A stretch of DNA of 9,112 nucleotides from an uncultured Selenomonadales bacterium (GTDB lineage: Bacteria; Bacillota_C; Negativicutes; Selenomonadales; Selenomonadaceae), in contig CALGGX010000095.1 of the NCBI GenBank assembly GCA_937916025.1, positions 1-9,112 on the forward strand, written 5' to 3'. Both the position numbers and the translations under genes were made by a program. Shown piece by piece: positions 1-6,920 of the stretch. Position 1 is the stretch's first letter. Each line of letters opens with the position of its first letter. A model generated the notes under the pieces. The model did no database searches. It saw nothing but the letters and a program-made list of their open reading frames with translations, and was not told the origin of the DNA.

Positions 1-20
1 GACGTGTGCTCTTCCGATCT
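1..20 (+). other. Illumina TruSeq adapter remnant
   Basis: The first 20 bases, ending in CTCTTCCGATCT, match the 3' end of the standard Illumina TruSeq read-2 adapter as I know it. They are an untrimmed sequencing artefact at the contig edge, not genomic DNA. The adapter happens to leave the helicase frame open, so a naive gene call would add about six false residues to DnaB, starting at a GTG in the adapter at position 4. Genomic sequence begins at about position 21. Confidence 0.95.
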
Positions 21-21
21 G

Positions 22-519
22 CTGGCCAAGGAGCTGAACATCCCCATCATCGCCCTGTCACAGCTGAACCGAAGCGTGGAGAAGCGCGAGGGCGAGGAGG
101 GCAAGCGACCGCAGCTCAGTGACCTGCGCGAGTCCGGAGCCATCGAGCAGGATGCCGACATGGTATGCTTCATCCACCGCCCGGAGTACTACAAGATCTA
201 TCAGGACGAGAAGGGTCGCAACCTGCGCGGCATGGCGGAGTTCATCATCGCCAAACACCGCAACGGCGCCGTCGATACTGTCCTGCTCCGCTTCCGCAAT
301 GAGTACGCCCGTTTCCAGGACCCCGACGAGGATGTCTATATCCCCGCGCCCGGCGAAAGCATCTCCTTCGGCTCCGCCATCAACGGCGAGGCTCCAGCCG
401 ATCCGGGCGGCAACGCAGCCCCTGCGCCGACATCGGAAGGTGCGGCTCCCGCGCCTGTTATCGATGACAAGGACACCCCCTTCGGAGCACCGCCGCCACA
501 AAACGATATGCCTTTCTGA
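22..519 (+). CDS. dnaB: Replicative DNA helicase DnaB, C-terminal fragment
   Basis: This is the last 165 residues of the hexameric replicative helicase, which unwinds DNA at the fork using ATP. The 5' part is lost at the contig edge. The fragment starts in the RecA-like ATPase domain. Visible motifs are [16 protein letters not shown] (the strand and Gln after Walker B) and [20 protein letters not shown], the family's strongly conserved block, followed by FIHRPEYY and FIIAKHRNG. The sequence closely resembles Bacteroidales DnaB. After about residue 105 the protein continues as a Pro/Ala/Gly-rich, probably disordered tail. The tail holds two acidic-then-PF patterns, DDKDTPF and, at the very end, NDMPF, which resemble the SSB C-terminal tip. 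The stop is TGA at 517-519. Identity is very sure; the function of the tail is speculation. Confidence 0.96.
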   Translation: MAKELNIPIIALSQLNRSVEKREGEEGKRPQLSDLRESGAIEQDADMVCFIHRPEYYKIYQDEKGRNLRGMAEFIIAKHRNGAVDTVLLRFRNEYARFQDPDEDVYIPAPGESISFGSAINGEAPADPGGNAAPAPTSEGAAPAPVIDDKDTPFGAPPPQNDMPF

Positions 520-562
520 TAAAAAGTTGTATGCGCAACACTGAAAGTTCAAACCTTTTTTG

Positions 563-570
563 TACTTTTG
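563..570 (+). promoter_or_regulatory. Bacteroidetes-type -7 promoter box for pheT
   Basis: TACTTTTG fits the Bacteroidetes primary sigma factor -7 consensus TAnnTTTG and is followed by GCG, with a T-run before it, as is common in Bacteroidales promoters. It lies 54 bases before the pheT ATG, so transcription would start at about 577. I see no convincing -33 TTTG at the usual distance. The box supports assigning this part of the contig to Bacteroidetes. Confidence 0.65.
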
Positions 571-624
571 CGCCCGAATTGAAAAATCTCCGTTATATCG
601 TCAATCTGTATAATTGTCACATCA

Positions 625-3141
625 ATGAATATTTCCTACAAATGGCTTCGTGAGTACGTCGAGACCTCCCTCTCGGCACAGGAAGTAGCAGCAGCCCTCA
701 CTTCGGCAGGTCTCGAGGTCGATGGCGTAGAAGAAGTACAGACTATCAAGGGCGGTCTGAAGGGACTCGTCGTGGGCGAGGTGCTCACCTGCGAACCCCA
801 TCCCAATAGCGACCACATGCACGTCTGCACGGTGAACGTCAAGCCCCTCTCCGGAGAGGGACCTGTCCAGATCGTCTGCGGTGCGCCCAACGTCGCTGCC
901 GGACAGAAAGTCATCGTGGCCACCCTCGGCACCAAGCTCTACGACGGCGACCAGGAGTTCGTCATCAAGAAGAGCAAGCTCCGCGGCATCGAGTCCAACG
1001 GCATGATCTGTGCAGAGGACGAGATCGGCATCGGCACAGACCACAGCGGCATCATCGTACTGCCCGAGGACGCCGTCGTAGGCACCCCCGCCGCCGAGTA
1101 CTACGGTCTCGAGAGCGACTACGTCATCGAAGTGGATATCACCGCCAACCGTGCCGACGCCTGCTCCCACTACGGCGTGGCCCGCGACCTCTATGCGTGG
1201 CTCGTGCAGAATGGCTACAAGACCGCCCTCCATCGCCCGTCCGTAGAGGCCTTCAAAGTCGATAACCACGACCTTCAGATTCCCATCCGCGTGGAGAACG
1301 CCGAGGCCTGCCCGCGCTACGCCGCCGTCACCGTGACGGGTTGCGAGGTGAAGGAGAGTCCCCAGTGGCTGAAGGACCACCTGACTACCATCGGCCTGCG
1401 ACCCATCAACAATATCGTGGATATCACCAACTATATCATGATGGCCTTCGGACAGCCCCTGCACTGCTTCGATGCCGACATGATCTCGGGCGGCGAGGTC
1501 ATCGTGAGGACGATGCCTGAGGGTACGCCCTTCCAGACCCTCGACGGCGTGGAGCGTAAGCTCAGCGACCACGACCTGATGATCTGCAATGCCGAAGAGC
1601 CCATGTGCATCGGCGGTGTCTATGGGGGAAAGGGGAGTGGTACCTATGAGACCACCAAGAACGTCCTCCTCGAGAGTGCCTACTTCAATCCCACTTGGAT
1701 TCGCAAGAGTGCCCGTCGCCACGGCTTGCAGACCGATGCGTCGTTCCGCTTCGAGCGCGGCATCGACCCCAATGGGCAGATCTATGCCCTGAAGCTCGCG
1801 GCTATGATGTGTCAGGAGCTGGCAGGCGGTAAGGTGTCCATGGAGATTGTTGATGTGTATCCCCATCCCATGAACGACTTCCCCGTCGATCTGAAGTACA
1901 GCTACGTCGATCAGCTCATCGGTCAGCACATCCCATCCGAGTCGGTCAAGAGCATCGTCACCTCCCTGGAGATGAAGATCGTCGGGGAGACGGCTGAGGG
2001 CTTGCAGCTCCTTGTGCCCGCCTACCGCGTCGATGTGCAGCGCCCCTGCGATGTCGTTGAGGACATCCTCCGTATCTACGGCTACAACAATGTCGAGATT
2101 CCCTCCAGCATCAACAGTGCCCTCTCCGTGAAGGGTGAACCCGACAAGAGCTATAAACTACAAAATATTGTTGCCGAGCAACTTGTGGGCGCAGGATTCA
2201 ACGAAATCTTGAACAATTCACTCACCAAGGCAGCCTACTACAACAACGTGCCTTCCTACAAGGCAGAGAACTGCGTGCGCCTGCTCAACCCGCTCTCGCA
2301 AGACCTTGCAGTGCTGCGCCAGACGCTCCTCTTCGGTGGGCTCGAGAGCATCAGCCGCAACGTGAACCGCCGTCGTGGCGACGTGCAGTTCTTCGAGTTT
2401 GGCAACTGCTACTATTTCCACGCCGAGAAGAAATGTGCAGACATCATCCCCGGCGTCAGCTCCAGTCGCGACCCCGAGGTCATCAAGCACGTACTCGATG
2501 CCTACTCCGAAGACTATCACCTCGGCCTATGGCTGACCGGCAAACGCGTCAGCGGCTCGTGGGCACATGCCGACGAGGACCAGACGTTCTACGTCCTAAA
2601 AGCCCACGTGCTGAATATCCTCGGCCGTCTGGGCGTGCCCTTTGGAGCCCTCGTATTCAAGGAGGGGCAGAACGACATCTTCTCCAAGAGTATCCTCATC
2701 GAAAATCGCGGCGGCAAGGTGATCGCCCAGCTCGGCATCGTGGCCAAGCGTCTGCAGGTGGCCTTCGACATCCCTACGGAGGTCTATTTCGCCGACATCG
2801 CCTGGCAGCAGGTGATGAAGCTCATCCGAGGGGAGAAGGTCAGCTACACCGAGCTGCCCAAGTTCCCCGCCGTGAGCCGTGACCTCGCTCTCTTGGTCGA
2901 TAAGAACGTGGAGTTCGCCCGCATTGAGGCCATCGCCTACCAGACCGAGCGCAAGCTCCTGAAGGAAGTCCGCCTCTTCGACGTCTATGAGGGCAAGAAC
3001 CTGCCCGCCGGCAAGAAGTCCTATGCTGTCAACTTCATCCTTCAGGACGAGACCAGGACGCTTAACGACAAGGCCATTGACGCCATCATGCAGAAACTGA
3101 TTCAGAACCTGACCAAGCAGCTCGGAGCAGAACTCCGTTAA
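625..3141 (+). CDS. pheT: Phenylalanine--tRNA ligase beta subunit
   Basis: PheT is the 838-residue beta chain of the cytoplasmic (alpha-beta)2 enzyme that charges tRNA-Phe; it binds tRNA and edits mischarged Tyr-tRNA. Length fits the bacterial family (about 800-820). Domains in order: N-terminal helices; EMAP/OB-type tRNA-binding fold at about 41-155 (HPNSDHMHVC, VCGAPNV, KLRGIESNGMICAEDE); the VDITANRADA linker at 170-179; B3/4 editing region at about 215-390 (RPINNIVDITNYIMMAFGQP, SFRFERGIDPN); B5 at about 405-495; a catalytic-like core; and a C-terminal FDX-ACB anticodon-binding domain from about 741 (FPAVSRDLALLVD). The ATG at 625 starts the family's usual M-x-I-S-x-x-W-L motif. No Shine-Dalgarno sequence precedes it, which is normal in Bacteroidetes. 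dnaB ends 105 bases upstream on the same strand. The partner pheS is not in the window. Stop is TAA at 3139-3141. Confidence 0.98.
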   Translation: MNISYKWLREYVETSLSAQEVAAALTSAGLEVDGVEEVQTIKGGLKGLVVGEVLTCEPHPNSDHMHVCTVNVKPLSGEGPVQIVCGAPNVAAGQKVIVATLGTKLYDGDQEFVIKKSKLRGIESNGMICAEDEIGIGTDHSGIIVLPEDAVVGTPAAEYYGLESDYVIEVDITANRADACSHYGVARDLYAWLVQNGYKTALHRPSVEAFKVDNHDLQIPIRVENAEACPRYAAVTVTGCEVKESPQWLKDHLTTIGLRPINNIVDITNYIMMAFGQPLHCFDADMISGGEVIVRTMPEGTPFQTLDGVERKLSDHDLMICNAEEPMCIGGVYGGKGSGTYETTKNVLLESAYFNPTWIRKSARRHGLQTDASFRFERGIDPNGQIYALKLAAMMCQELAGGKVSMEIVDVYPHPMNDFPVDLKYSYVDQLIGQHIPSESVKSIVTSLEMKIVGETAEGLQLLVPAYRVDVQRPCDVVEDILRIYGYNNVEIPSSINSALSVKGEPDKSYKLQNIVAEQLVGAGFNEILNNSLTKAAYYNNVPSYKAENCVRLLNPLSQDLAVLRQTLLFGGLESISRNVNRRRGDVQFFEFGNCYYFHAEKKCADIIPGVSSSRDPEVIKHVLDAYSEDYHLGLWLTGKRVSGSWAHADEDQTFYVLKAHVLNILGRLGVPFGALVFKEGQNDIFSKSILIENRGGKVIAQLGIVAKRLQVAFDIPTEVYFADIAWQQVMKLIRGEKVSYTELPKFPAVSRDLALLVDKNVEFARIEAIAYQTERKLLKEVRLFDVYEGKNLPAGKKSYAVNFILQDETRTLNDKAIDAIMQKLIQNLTKQLGAELR

Positions 3142-3154
3142 TATTGCATGATGA

Positions 3155-3273
3155 ATTACGAATTATGCATTACGAATTATGCATTACGAATTATGCATTA
3201 TGCATTTCGCATTCCGCATTCCGCATTCCTCATTCCTAATTACGAATTACGAATTACGCATTACGCATTGCAT
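3155..3273. repeat. Tandem array of 7-bp units (about 17 copies)
   Basis: From 3155 the sequence parses without any slip into heptamers: sixteen units to 3266, then a diverged ATTGCAT at 3267-3273. All units begin ATT. Variants include ATTACGA (five copies), ATTATGC (four), ATTCCGC (two), ATTACGC (two), ATTTCGC, ATTCCTC and ATTCCTA. The same ATTGCAT also sits just before the array at 3143-3149. The block is AT-rich against the GC-rich pheT. Similar ATTACGA/ATTATGA runs are familiar between genes in Prevotella and Bacteroides. It starts 13 bases after the pheT stop, contains no terminator hairpin that I can see, and ends exactly where the sequence character changes. Confidence 0.9.
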
Positions 3274-3275
3274 CA
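3267..3275. other. Probable chimeric junction between two genomes
   Basis: Left of this point are a Bacteroidetes-type promoter, a gene without a Shine-Dalgarno sequence and GC near 60% or above. Right of it are Shine-Dalgarno-led genes, -35/-10 promoters with 17-bp spacers, TTG starts and GC near 50-55%. The change falls at the last heptamer of a low-complexity array, a typical place for misassembly, and the contig already carries an adapter at its end. The exact breakpoint is inferred; a real horizontal transfer is the alternative. Confidence 0.6.
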
Positions 3276-4307
3276 ATCCGGCAGTTTGTCGTAAGTTTTC
3301 AAAACCGAGCCGTCGAGGAAGCCGACTTCATCAATCTCCGCGCGGAGCTCCGAACGGCGAAGCCCTCGTTTCATCACATTGACATCGCCGCGCACAAACG
3401 GATTGAGTACTTTGTCGATGTTGAATGTCTGAAGCCCCTGCGGATGATACGCCATGTCAATTACAAACGGCGACGCGCTTCCGCCGTCATCGGGATCGCC
3501 GACAATGATCTTGCCGACGATGCGCGCGAGCGGTTTGTCCGATCGAACGTCCGCCTTCATGGCAATTTTCAGCGTCTGCGAGAAGCCGTATTCATCGCCC
3601 GGACCGATCGATGCGCTTACGTCCTTGACACTGACGATGTTCTCGAGTTGAGCATAGATCGGCGCATTCAAAGCCGCGAGTTTTTTGTCGAGCGCGCGGT
3701 TGAGAGCTTTGTTGTAATCGTTGAAGCCTTTAGCTCCGACGACGCGCCAAAGATTATCTTCCGTGCGTTCGAGTTCCAATTCCAACTCGAAACCGAATTT
3801 CAGATCGGTGTTGGTAAAAAACGCAACCGCCGACGCGTTCTCGCCCATGAGCACCGGCTTCGAGATGCCTTCGATCACGCATGAATTGATCGACGAGCGT
3901 TTGAGCCAACGCTGAGTATTTGTCATTGCAATCTTGTCGAAAGTGACATGCCCCGTCATCAAATATTCGTCGACGGCGCGCTTGGTTACGGAAATGAAGT
4001 CCGGTTTCAGCTCATTGTTGTAGAGAGACGCCGCCTGTTGCATCGAGTACGCGGTTTTGTCTTGATTGATCTGCTCGACGAGAATTTCTTCGGCGGCGGA
4101 ATTCAACACGGCGTCGATGTCGACGAGGCTGTAGAATGTTTCGGAGTCGTGATCGTTGATTGCCGTTCGGATCACGTTGAAAGAATTTGCCGGTTGCTTT
4201 TTCAATTGCATGTAACCGATTCCGACTCCTATTCCGACGACGACGAGCAGAAATACAATCGCCGAAACTGCCAACACAATTTTTTTCAACGTTGTCACTC
4301 TTCTCAT
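3273..4307 (-). CDS. Membrane-anchored protein, possibly DUF2939-like
   Basis: I do not recognise a characterised family. From the ATG at 4307 the product has 344 residues. A short basic N-terminus (MRRVTTLKK) is followed by one hydrophobic helix at about 9-32, which suggests a single-pass anchor with the rest outside the cytoplasm. Residues 40-75 (FNVIRTAINDHDSETFYSLV, then DIDAVLNSAAEEIL) resemble the start of DUF2939-type proteins. A beta-rich segment follows at about 160-195 (FGFELELELERTEDNLWRVV), then an unassigned C-terminal half. An in-frame ATG at 4382 would add 25 residues, but I prefer 4307: a promoter reads into it and the hydrophobic helix then sits near the N-terminus. The Shine-Dalgarno sequence is weak (GAAG). 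The gene is divergent from argJ. Its TGA stop at 3273-3275 overlaps the suspected junction, so the native C-terminus may be missing. Confidence 0.75.
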   Translation of the reverse strand: MRRVTTLKKIVLAVSAIVFLLVVVGIGVGIGYMQLKKQPANSFNVIRTAINDHDSETFYSLVDIDAVLNSAAEEILVEQINQDKTAYSMQQAASLYNNELKPDFISVTKRAVDEYLMTGHVTFDKIAMTNTQRWLKRSSINSCVIEGISKPVLMGENASAVAFFTNTDLKFGFELELELERTEDNLWRVVGAKGFNDYNKALNRALDKKLAALNAPIYAQLENIVSVKDVSASIGPGDEYGFSQTLKIAMKADVRSDKPLARIVGKIIVGDPDDGGSASPFVIDMAYHPQGLQTFNIDKVLNPFVRGDVNVMKRGLRRSELRAEIDEVGFLDGSVLKTYDKLPD

Positions 4308-4323
4308 CAAAAGTTCTTCAAAC

Positions 4324-4352
4324 AGTTTACAATCCGTCGCGCGAAAATGCAA
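4324..4352 (-). promoter_or_regulatory. Predicted promoter for the minus-strand membrane protein gene
   Basis: Read on the minus strand, TTGCAT (4352-4347) is separated by 17 bases from TAAACT (4329-4324), a fair sigma70/sigmaA match. Transcription would start at about 4317, leaving a leader of only about 10 bases before the ATG at 4307. This supports 4307 over 4382 as the start. Its -35 box lies one base from the -35 box of the argJ promoter, so the two are back to back. Confidence 0.5.
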
Positions 4353-4353
4353 G

Positions 4354-4382
4354 TTGATTTTGACGTTAATCTCTGATATCAT
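4354..4382 (+). promoter_or_regulatory. Predicted argJ operon promoter (extended -10)
   Basis: TTGATT (4354-4359), a 17-base spacer, then TATCAT (4377-4382), with an extended -10 TGn at 4374-4376. Transcription would start at about 4389, giving a 36-base leader before the argJ ATG. No canonical ArgR box (TGAAT...ATTCA spacing) is visible. Confidence 0.6.
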
Positions 4383-4390
4383 TACGGCGT

Positions 4391-4405
4391 TTGTTCAGTG
4401 AACAA
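4391..4405. promoter_or_regulatory. 15-bp perfect palindrome in the argJ leader, candidate operator
   Basis: TTGTTCAGTGAACAA is a perfect inverted repeat of two 7-base arms around a central G. It lies just after the predicted argJ start of transcription and four bases before the ribosome binding site AAAGGAG (4409-4415). That position suits a repressor operator. As RNA it could form a six-pair stem with a three-base loop. The binding protein is unknown. Confidence 0.45.
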
Positions 4406-4424
4406 TTGAAAGGAGCAATCAAAA

Positions 4425-5636
4425 ATGTTTAGTGAAGCGCATAAAACAGCGGGCGTGGCATATCCGCTCGGCTTTACCGCCGCCGGAGTCCGCGCGGGCA
4501 TTAAAAAGAGCGGCAATCTCGATGTTGCCGTCATTCGGTCGGAAAAAATTGCGGCAGTCGCCGGAGTTTTCACCAAAAACCTGGTCGCCGCCGCCCCGAT
4601 TCGCGTCAGCAAGATCATCGTCGGCACGGGCAAAGCGCGCGCGATTGTTGCAAACGCCGGCTGTGCAAATGCCTGCACCGGCGAGCTCGGACTTCGCGAC
4701 GCCGAAAAAATGTGCGAGATCGCTTCCGCCGAACTCGGCTGTCAATCGAATGAAGTACTCGTGGCTTCGACCGGCGTGATCGGCGTGCATCTTCCGATGG
4801 ATAAAATGGAAGCCGGAATCAAAGCCGCCGTCAAAGAATTGTCTCGCGAGGGCTCGGTCAATGCCGGCAACGCGATCATCACAACCGATACGTATTCAAA
4901 GACGTGCGCGACCGAAGTCGAAATCGGCGGAAAAGAAGTCCGCTTCGGCGCGATTGCGAAGGGCTCGGGAATGATCCGCCCGGACATGGCAACGATGCTT
5001 TGCTTCATCACGACGGACGTCGACATCGATCAGAAACTTCTTCAAAACGCGCTGTCGGAGATCAATGAAAAGACATTCAACATGATCAGCGTGGACGGCG
5101 ATATGTCGACGAACGACATGGTCGTCGTGCTTGCAAACGGCATGGCAGGCAATCCGAAGATCGTCGACAAGGGCGAGGATTATCAAAAATTCTTTGACAC
5201 GCTGAAGTCGATGTGCACGGAGCTGTCGAAACGAATTGCGGCGGACGGCGAAGGCGCGTCGAAGTTTTTGACGGTGCATGTGCAGGGCGCGGATTCGTTT
5301 ACGGACGCAAAACAGGTCGGCATGAGCGTTGCCAATTCGCCGCTGGTCAAAACGGCGTTCTTCGGCGAAGATCCGAACTGGGGGCGCGTGATCTGCGCGG
5401 TGGGCTATTCCGGCGTGAAGATGAGCCCCGAGAAGACGGTTGTAAAATTCGGCGGCATTCCGGTGTATGCGCATTCGATCGGCGCGGAGTATGATGCCGA
5501 AGCATTGAAGAAAGTCATGGCGGCGCATGACATCGTCATCGACATTGATCTCGGCGAAGGTTCGGAAGAAGCGACGGTTTGGACGTGCGATCTGTCATAC
5601 GAATACGTCAAAATCAACGGCGAATATCATACGTGA
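4425..5636 (+). CDS. argJ: ArgJ, glutamate N-acetyltransferase (ornithine acetyltransferase)
   Basis: ArgJ moves the acetyl group of N-acetylornithine onto glutamate, giving ornithine and N-acetylglutamate and closing the cyclic arginine pathway. Many homologues also use acetyl-CoA, which sequence alone cannot settle. The 403-residue length is normal. The precursor cleaves itself within KGSGMIRPDMATML: the bond before Thr190 is cut and Thr190 becomes the beta-chain N-terminus and nucleophile. Other family blocks are IVANAGCANACTG (74-86), the oxyanion-hole segment STGVIG with T116 and G117, FNMISVDGDMSTND, and a C-terminal region ending YEYVKINGEYHT. The start is clear: AAAGGAG at 4409-4415 lies nine bases before the ATG. 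argB follows after ten bases, so the two are surely co-transcribed. argC, often the upstream neighbour, is absent; an unrelated gene is divergent here. Confidence 0.97.
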   Translation: MFSEAHKTAGVAYPLGFTAAGVRAGIKKSGNLDVAVIRSEKIAAVAGVFTKNLVAAAPIRVSKIIVGTGKARAIVANAGCANACTGELGLRDAEKMCEIASAELGCQSNEVLVASTGVIGVHLPMDKMEAGIKAAVKELSREGSVNAGNAIITTDTYSKTCATEVEIGGKEVRFGAIAKGSGMIRPDMATMLCFITTDVDIDQKLLQNALSEINEKTFNMISVDGDMSTNDMVVVLANGMAGNPKIVDKGEDYQKFFDTLKSMCTELSKRIAADGEGASKFLTVHVQGADSFTDAKQVGMSVANSPLVKTAFFGEDPNWGRVICAVGYSGVKMSPEKTVVKFGGIPVYAHSIGAEYDAEALKKVMAAHDIVIDIDLGEGSEEATVWTCDLSYEYVKINGEYHT

Positions 5637-5646
5637 GGCGAGAATT

Positions 5647-6828
5647 TTGATTGAAAAAAACGATCTGATGAAAATGCTGATGGCGGAAATATTCAAAGGG
5701 CTCGGAAGTGACGCGGCGACGAGTATGTCGTCGGAAGAGCGCGAGAAGATTTTGCGCGGTGAGCTCAATCAATCGGACATCATGAAAATGTTGTTTGACA
5801 ACGGCGCGATAAATGACATTTTGATGGCGGAGCTGATGAAGAGTTTCGCTGCCGAAGCCGATTCGGACGAGAAGATTGTTGTTTCGAAAGATGAGCCGCT
5901 CGAGAAGCCGCCGATTGCAAAGTCATTCGACAAGGCGATCGGCGAAAAATATTCGGCACCGGATCGGGCGGCGATCTTGGTTGAAGCACTGCCTTACATT
6001 CAAGAGTTCAGCGGCAAGACGGTCGTGATCAAGTACGGCGGCAATGCCATGGTCAACGATGAATTGAAAGACAAAGTCATGCAGGACGTGGCGTTGATGA
6101 AATACGTCGGCATTCGCGTGGTGATCGTGCATGGCGGCGGGCCGGAGATCACGGAATTTCTGAAGAAGGTCGGCAAGGAGTCGTCATTCGTGAGCGGTTT
6201 GCGCGTGACGGACGAGGAGACGGTCGAGATTGCGGAAATGGTGCTCGACGGCAAAATCAATTCCGAGATCGTAACGTTGCTCAATCGTCGCGGACTCCGC
6301 GCGGTGGGCTTAAGCGGAAAAGACGCCGGATTGATCCGAGCAGAAAAAAAGCTCGCGACCGTTTACGAGCAGGGCGAGAAGACGAAGGTTGATATCGGCT
6401 ATGTCGGCAAGGCGAAGCACGTCGACATAACGATCGTCAACGATCTGCTTGAACGCGGTTACGTGCCGGTGATTGCGCCGATCGGTGTCGGGGAGCACGG
6501 CGAGAGTTACAACATCAATGCGGATTACGTCGCGGCGGATATTGCGGGCGCGCTGAAGGCGGAGAAGCTCTTGCTTTTGACGGACACCGAAGGCGTCTAC
6601 GGCAATTTTGAGGACAAATCGTCGTTCATCTCGACGCTATCGGCGGAAGAAGCGCGAGCCATGATTCGGAGCGGCTTGATTGCGGGCGGCATGATTCCGA
6701 AAGTCGAGGCGTGTTTGCGTTCGATTGCGGGCGGCACGAAAAAAACGCATATCATTGACGGGCGTCTGCCGCATTCGATCATTCTCGAATTGTTCACCGA
6801 TCAAGGTATCGGTACGCAAGTGGAATAA
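5647..6828 (+). CDS. argB: ArgB, acetylglutamate kinase with long N-terminal extension
   Basis: ArgB phosphorylates N-acetylglutamate with ATP, the second step of arginine synthesis. From the TTG at 5647 the protein has 393 residues against the usual 290-300. The kinase core begins at about 106 (DRAAILVEALPYI). It shows VVIKYGG with catalytic K129, HGGGPEI at 162-168, SGLRVTD at 183-189, NINAD with D292, TDTEGVYG at 312-319 and GGMIPKVEA with K352. The C-terminal HSIILELFTDQGIGT matches the arginine-binding segment of feedback-inhibited hexameric kinases, so arginine inhibition is likely. Residues 1-105 are unlike ordinary ArgB: charged, probably helical, with a repeated pattern (NDLMKMLMAEIFK at 5-17; SDIMKML at 43-49 and LMAELMK at 59-65). 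The TTG start is chosen because GTGAGG (5633-5638), overlapping the argJ stop, lies eight bases upstream. ATG at 5668 is a less likely alternative. Confidence 0.95.
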   Translation: MIEKNDLMKMLMAEIFKGLGSDAATSMSSEEREKILRGELNQSDIMKMLFDNGAINDILMAELMKSFAAEADSDEKIVVSKDEPLEKPPIAKSFDKAIGEKYSAPDRAAILVEALPYIQEFSGKTVVIKYGGNAMVNDELKDKVMQDVALMKYVGIRVVIVHGGGPEITEFLKKVGKESSFVSGLRVTDEETVEIAEMVLDGKINSEIVTLLNRRGLRAVGLSGKDAGLIRAEKKLATVYEQGEKTKVDIGYVGKAKHVDITIVNDLLERGYVPVIAPIGVGEHGESYNINADYVAADIAGALKAEKLLLLTDTEGVYGNFEDKSSFISTLSAEEARAMIRSGLIAGGMIPKVEACLRSIAGGTKKTHIIDGRLPHSIILELFTDQGIGTQVE

Positions 6829-6871
6829 AAAAATCGGCATCATAGCCGCGCGGATTTATCCGAAAATAAGA

Positions 6872-6900
6872 TTGACTTGATTGCCTTTTTGTGCTAACAT
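6872..6900 (+). promoter_or_regulatory. Predicted promoter for the HNH/Bro-N gene
   Basis: TTGACT (6872-6877), a 17-base spacer and TAACAT (6895-6900), with an extended -10 TGC at 6892-6894, make the strongest promoter match in the window. Transcription would start at about 6907, well after the argB stop at 6826-6828. The inserted gene, and argD behind it, could therefore be transcribed independently of the argJ promoter. Confidence 0.6.
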
Positions 6901-6920
6901 TGGTGACGTAAACGCATCAG

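Noticed and set aside
527..540. Hairpin GTTGTATGCGCAAC after dnaB
   Set aside because: It has a four-pair stem and no adjacent T-run; not convincing as a terminator.
622..1929. Long open frame on the minus strand opposite pheT (435 codons)
   Set aside because: It mirrors the codon pattern of a clear pheT on the other strand, has a Val/Asp/Gly/His-rich composition typical of antisense frames in GC-rich DNA, and shows no recognisable domain.
3155..3273. Possible CRISPR array
   Set aside because: Units are 7 bp with no spacers; it is a simple tandem repeat.
3179..3382. Small plus-strand frame running through the heptamer array
   Set aside because: Its first half is only the translation of the 7-bp repeat, and the rest is antisense to the membrane protein gene.
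4896..5528. Minus-strand open frame of 210 codons opposite argJ
   Set aside because: It is Arg/His-rich antisense to a clear argJ, with no motif or ribosome binding site.
6828..6848. Minus-strand intrinsic terminator (CGGC...GCCG followed by a T-run)
   Set aside because: The stem is only four pairs, and no minus-strand gene needs a terminator here. On the plus strand the A-run precedes the stem, so it does not end argB transcription.
6851..6862. Palindrome CGGATTTATCCG after argB
   Set aside because: It has five-base arms with a two-base centre and no T-run; too short to call a terminator or operator.
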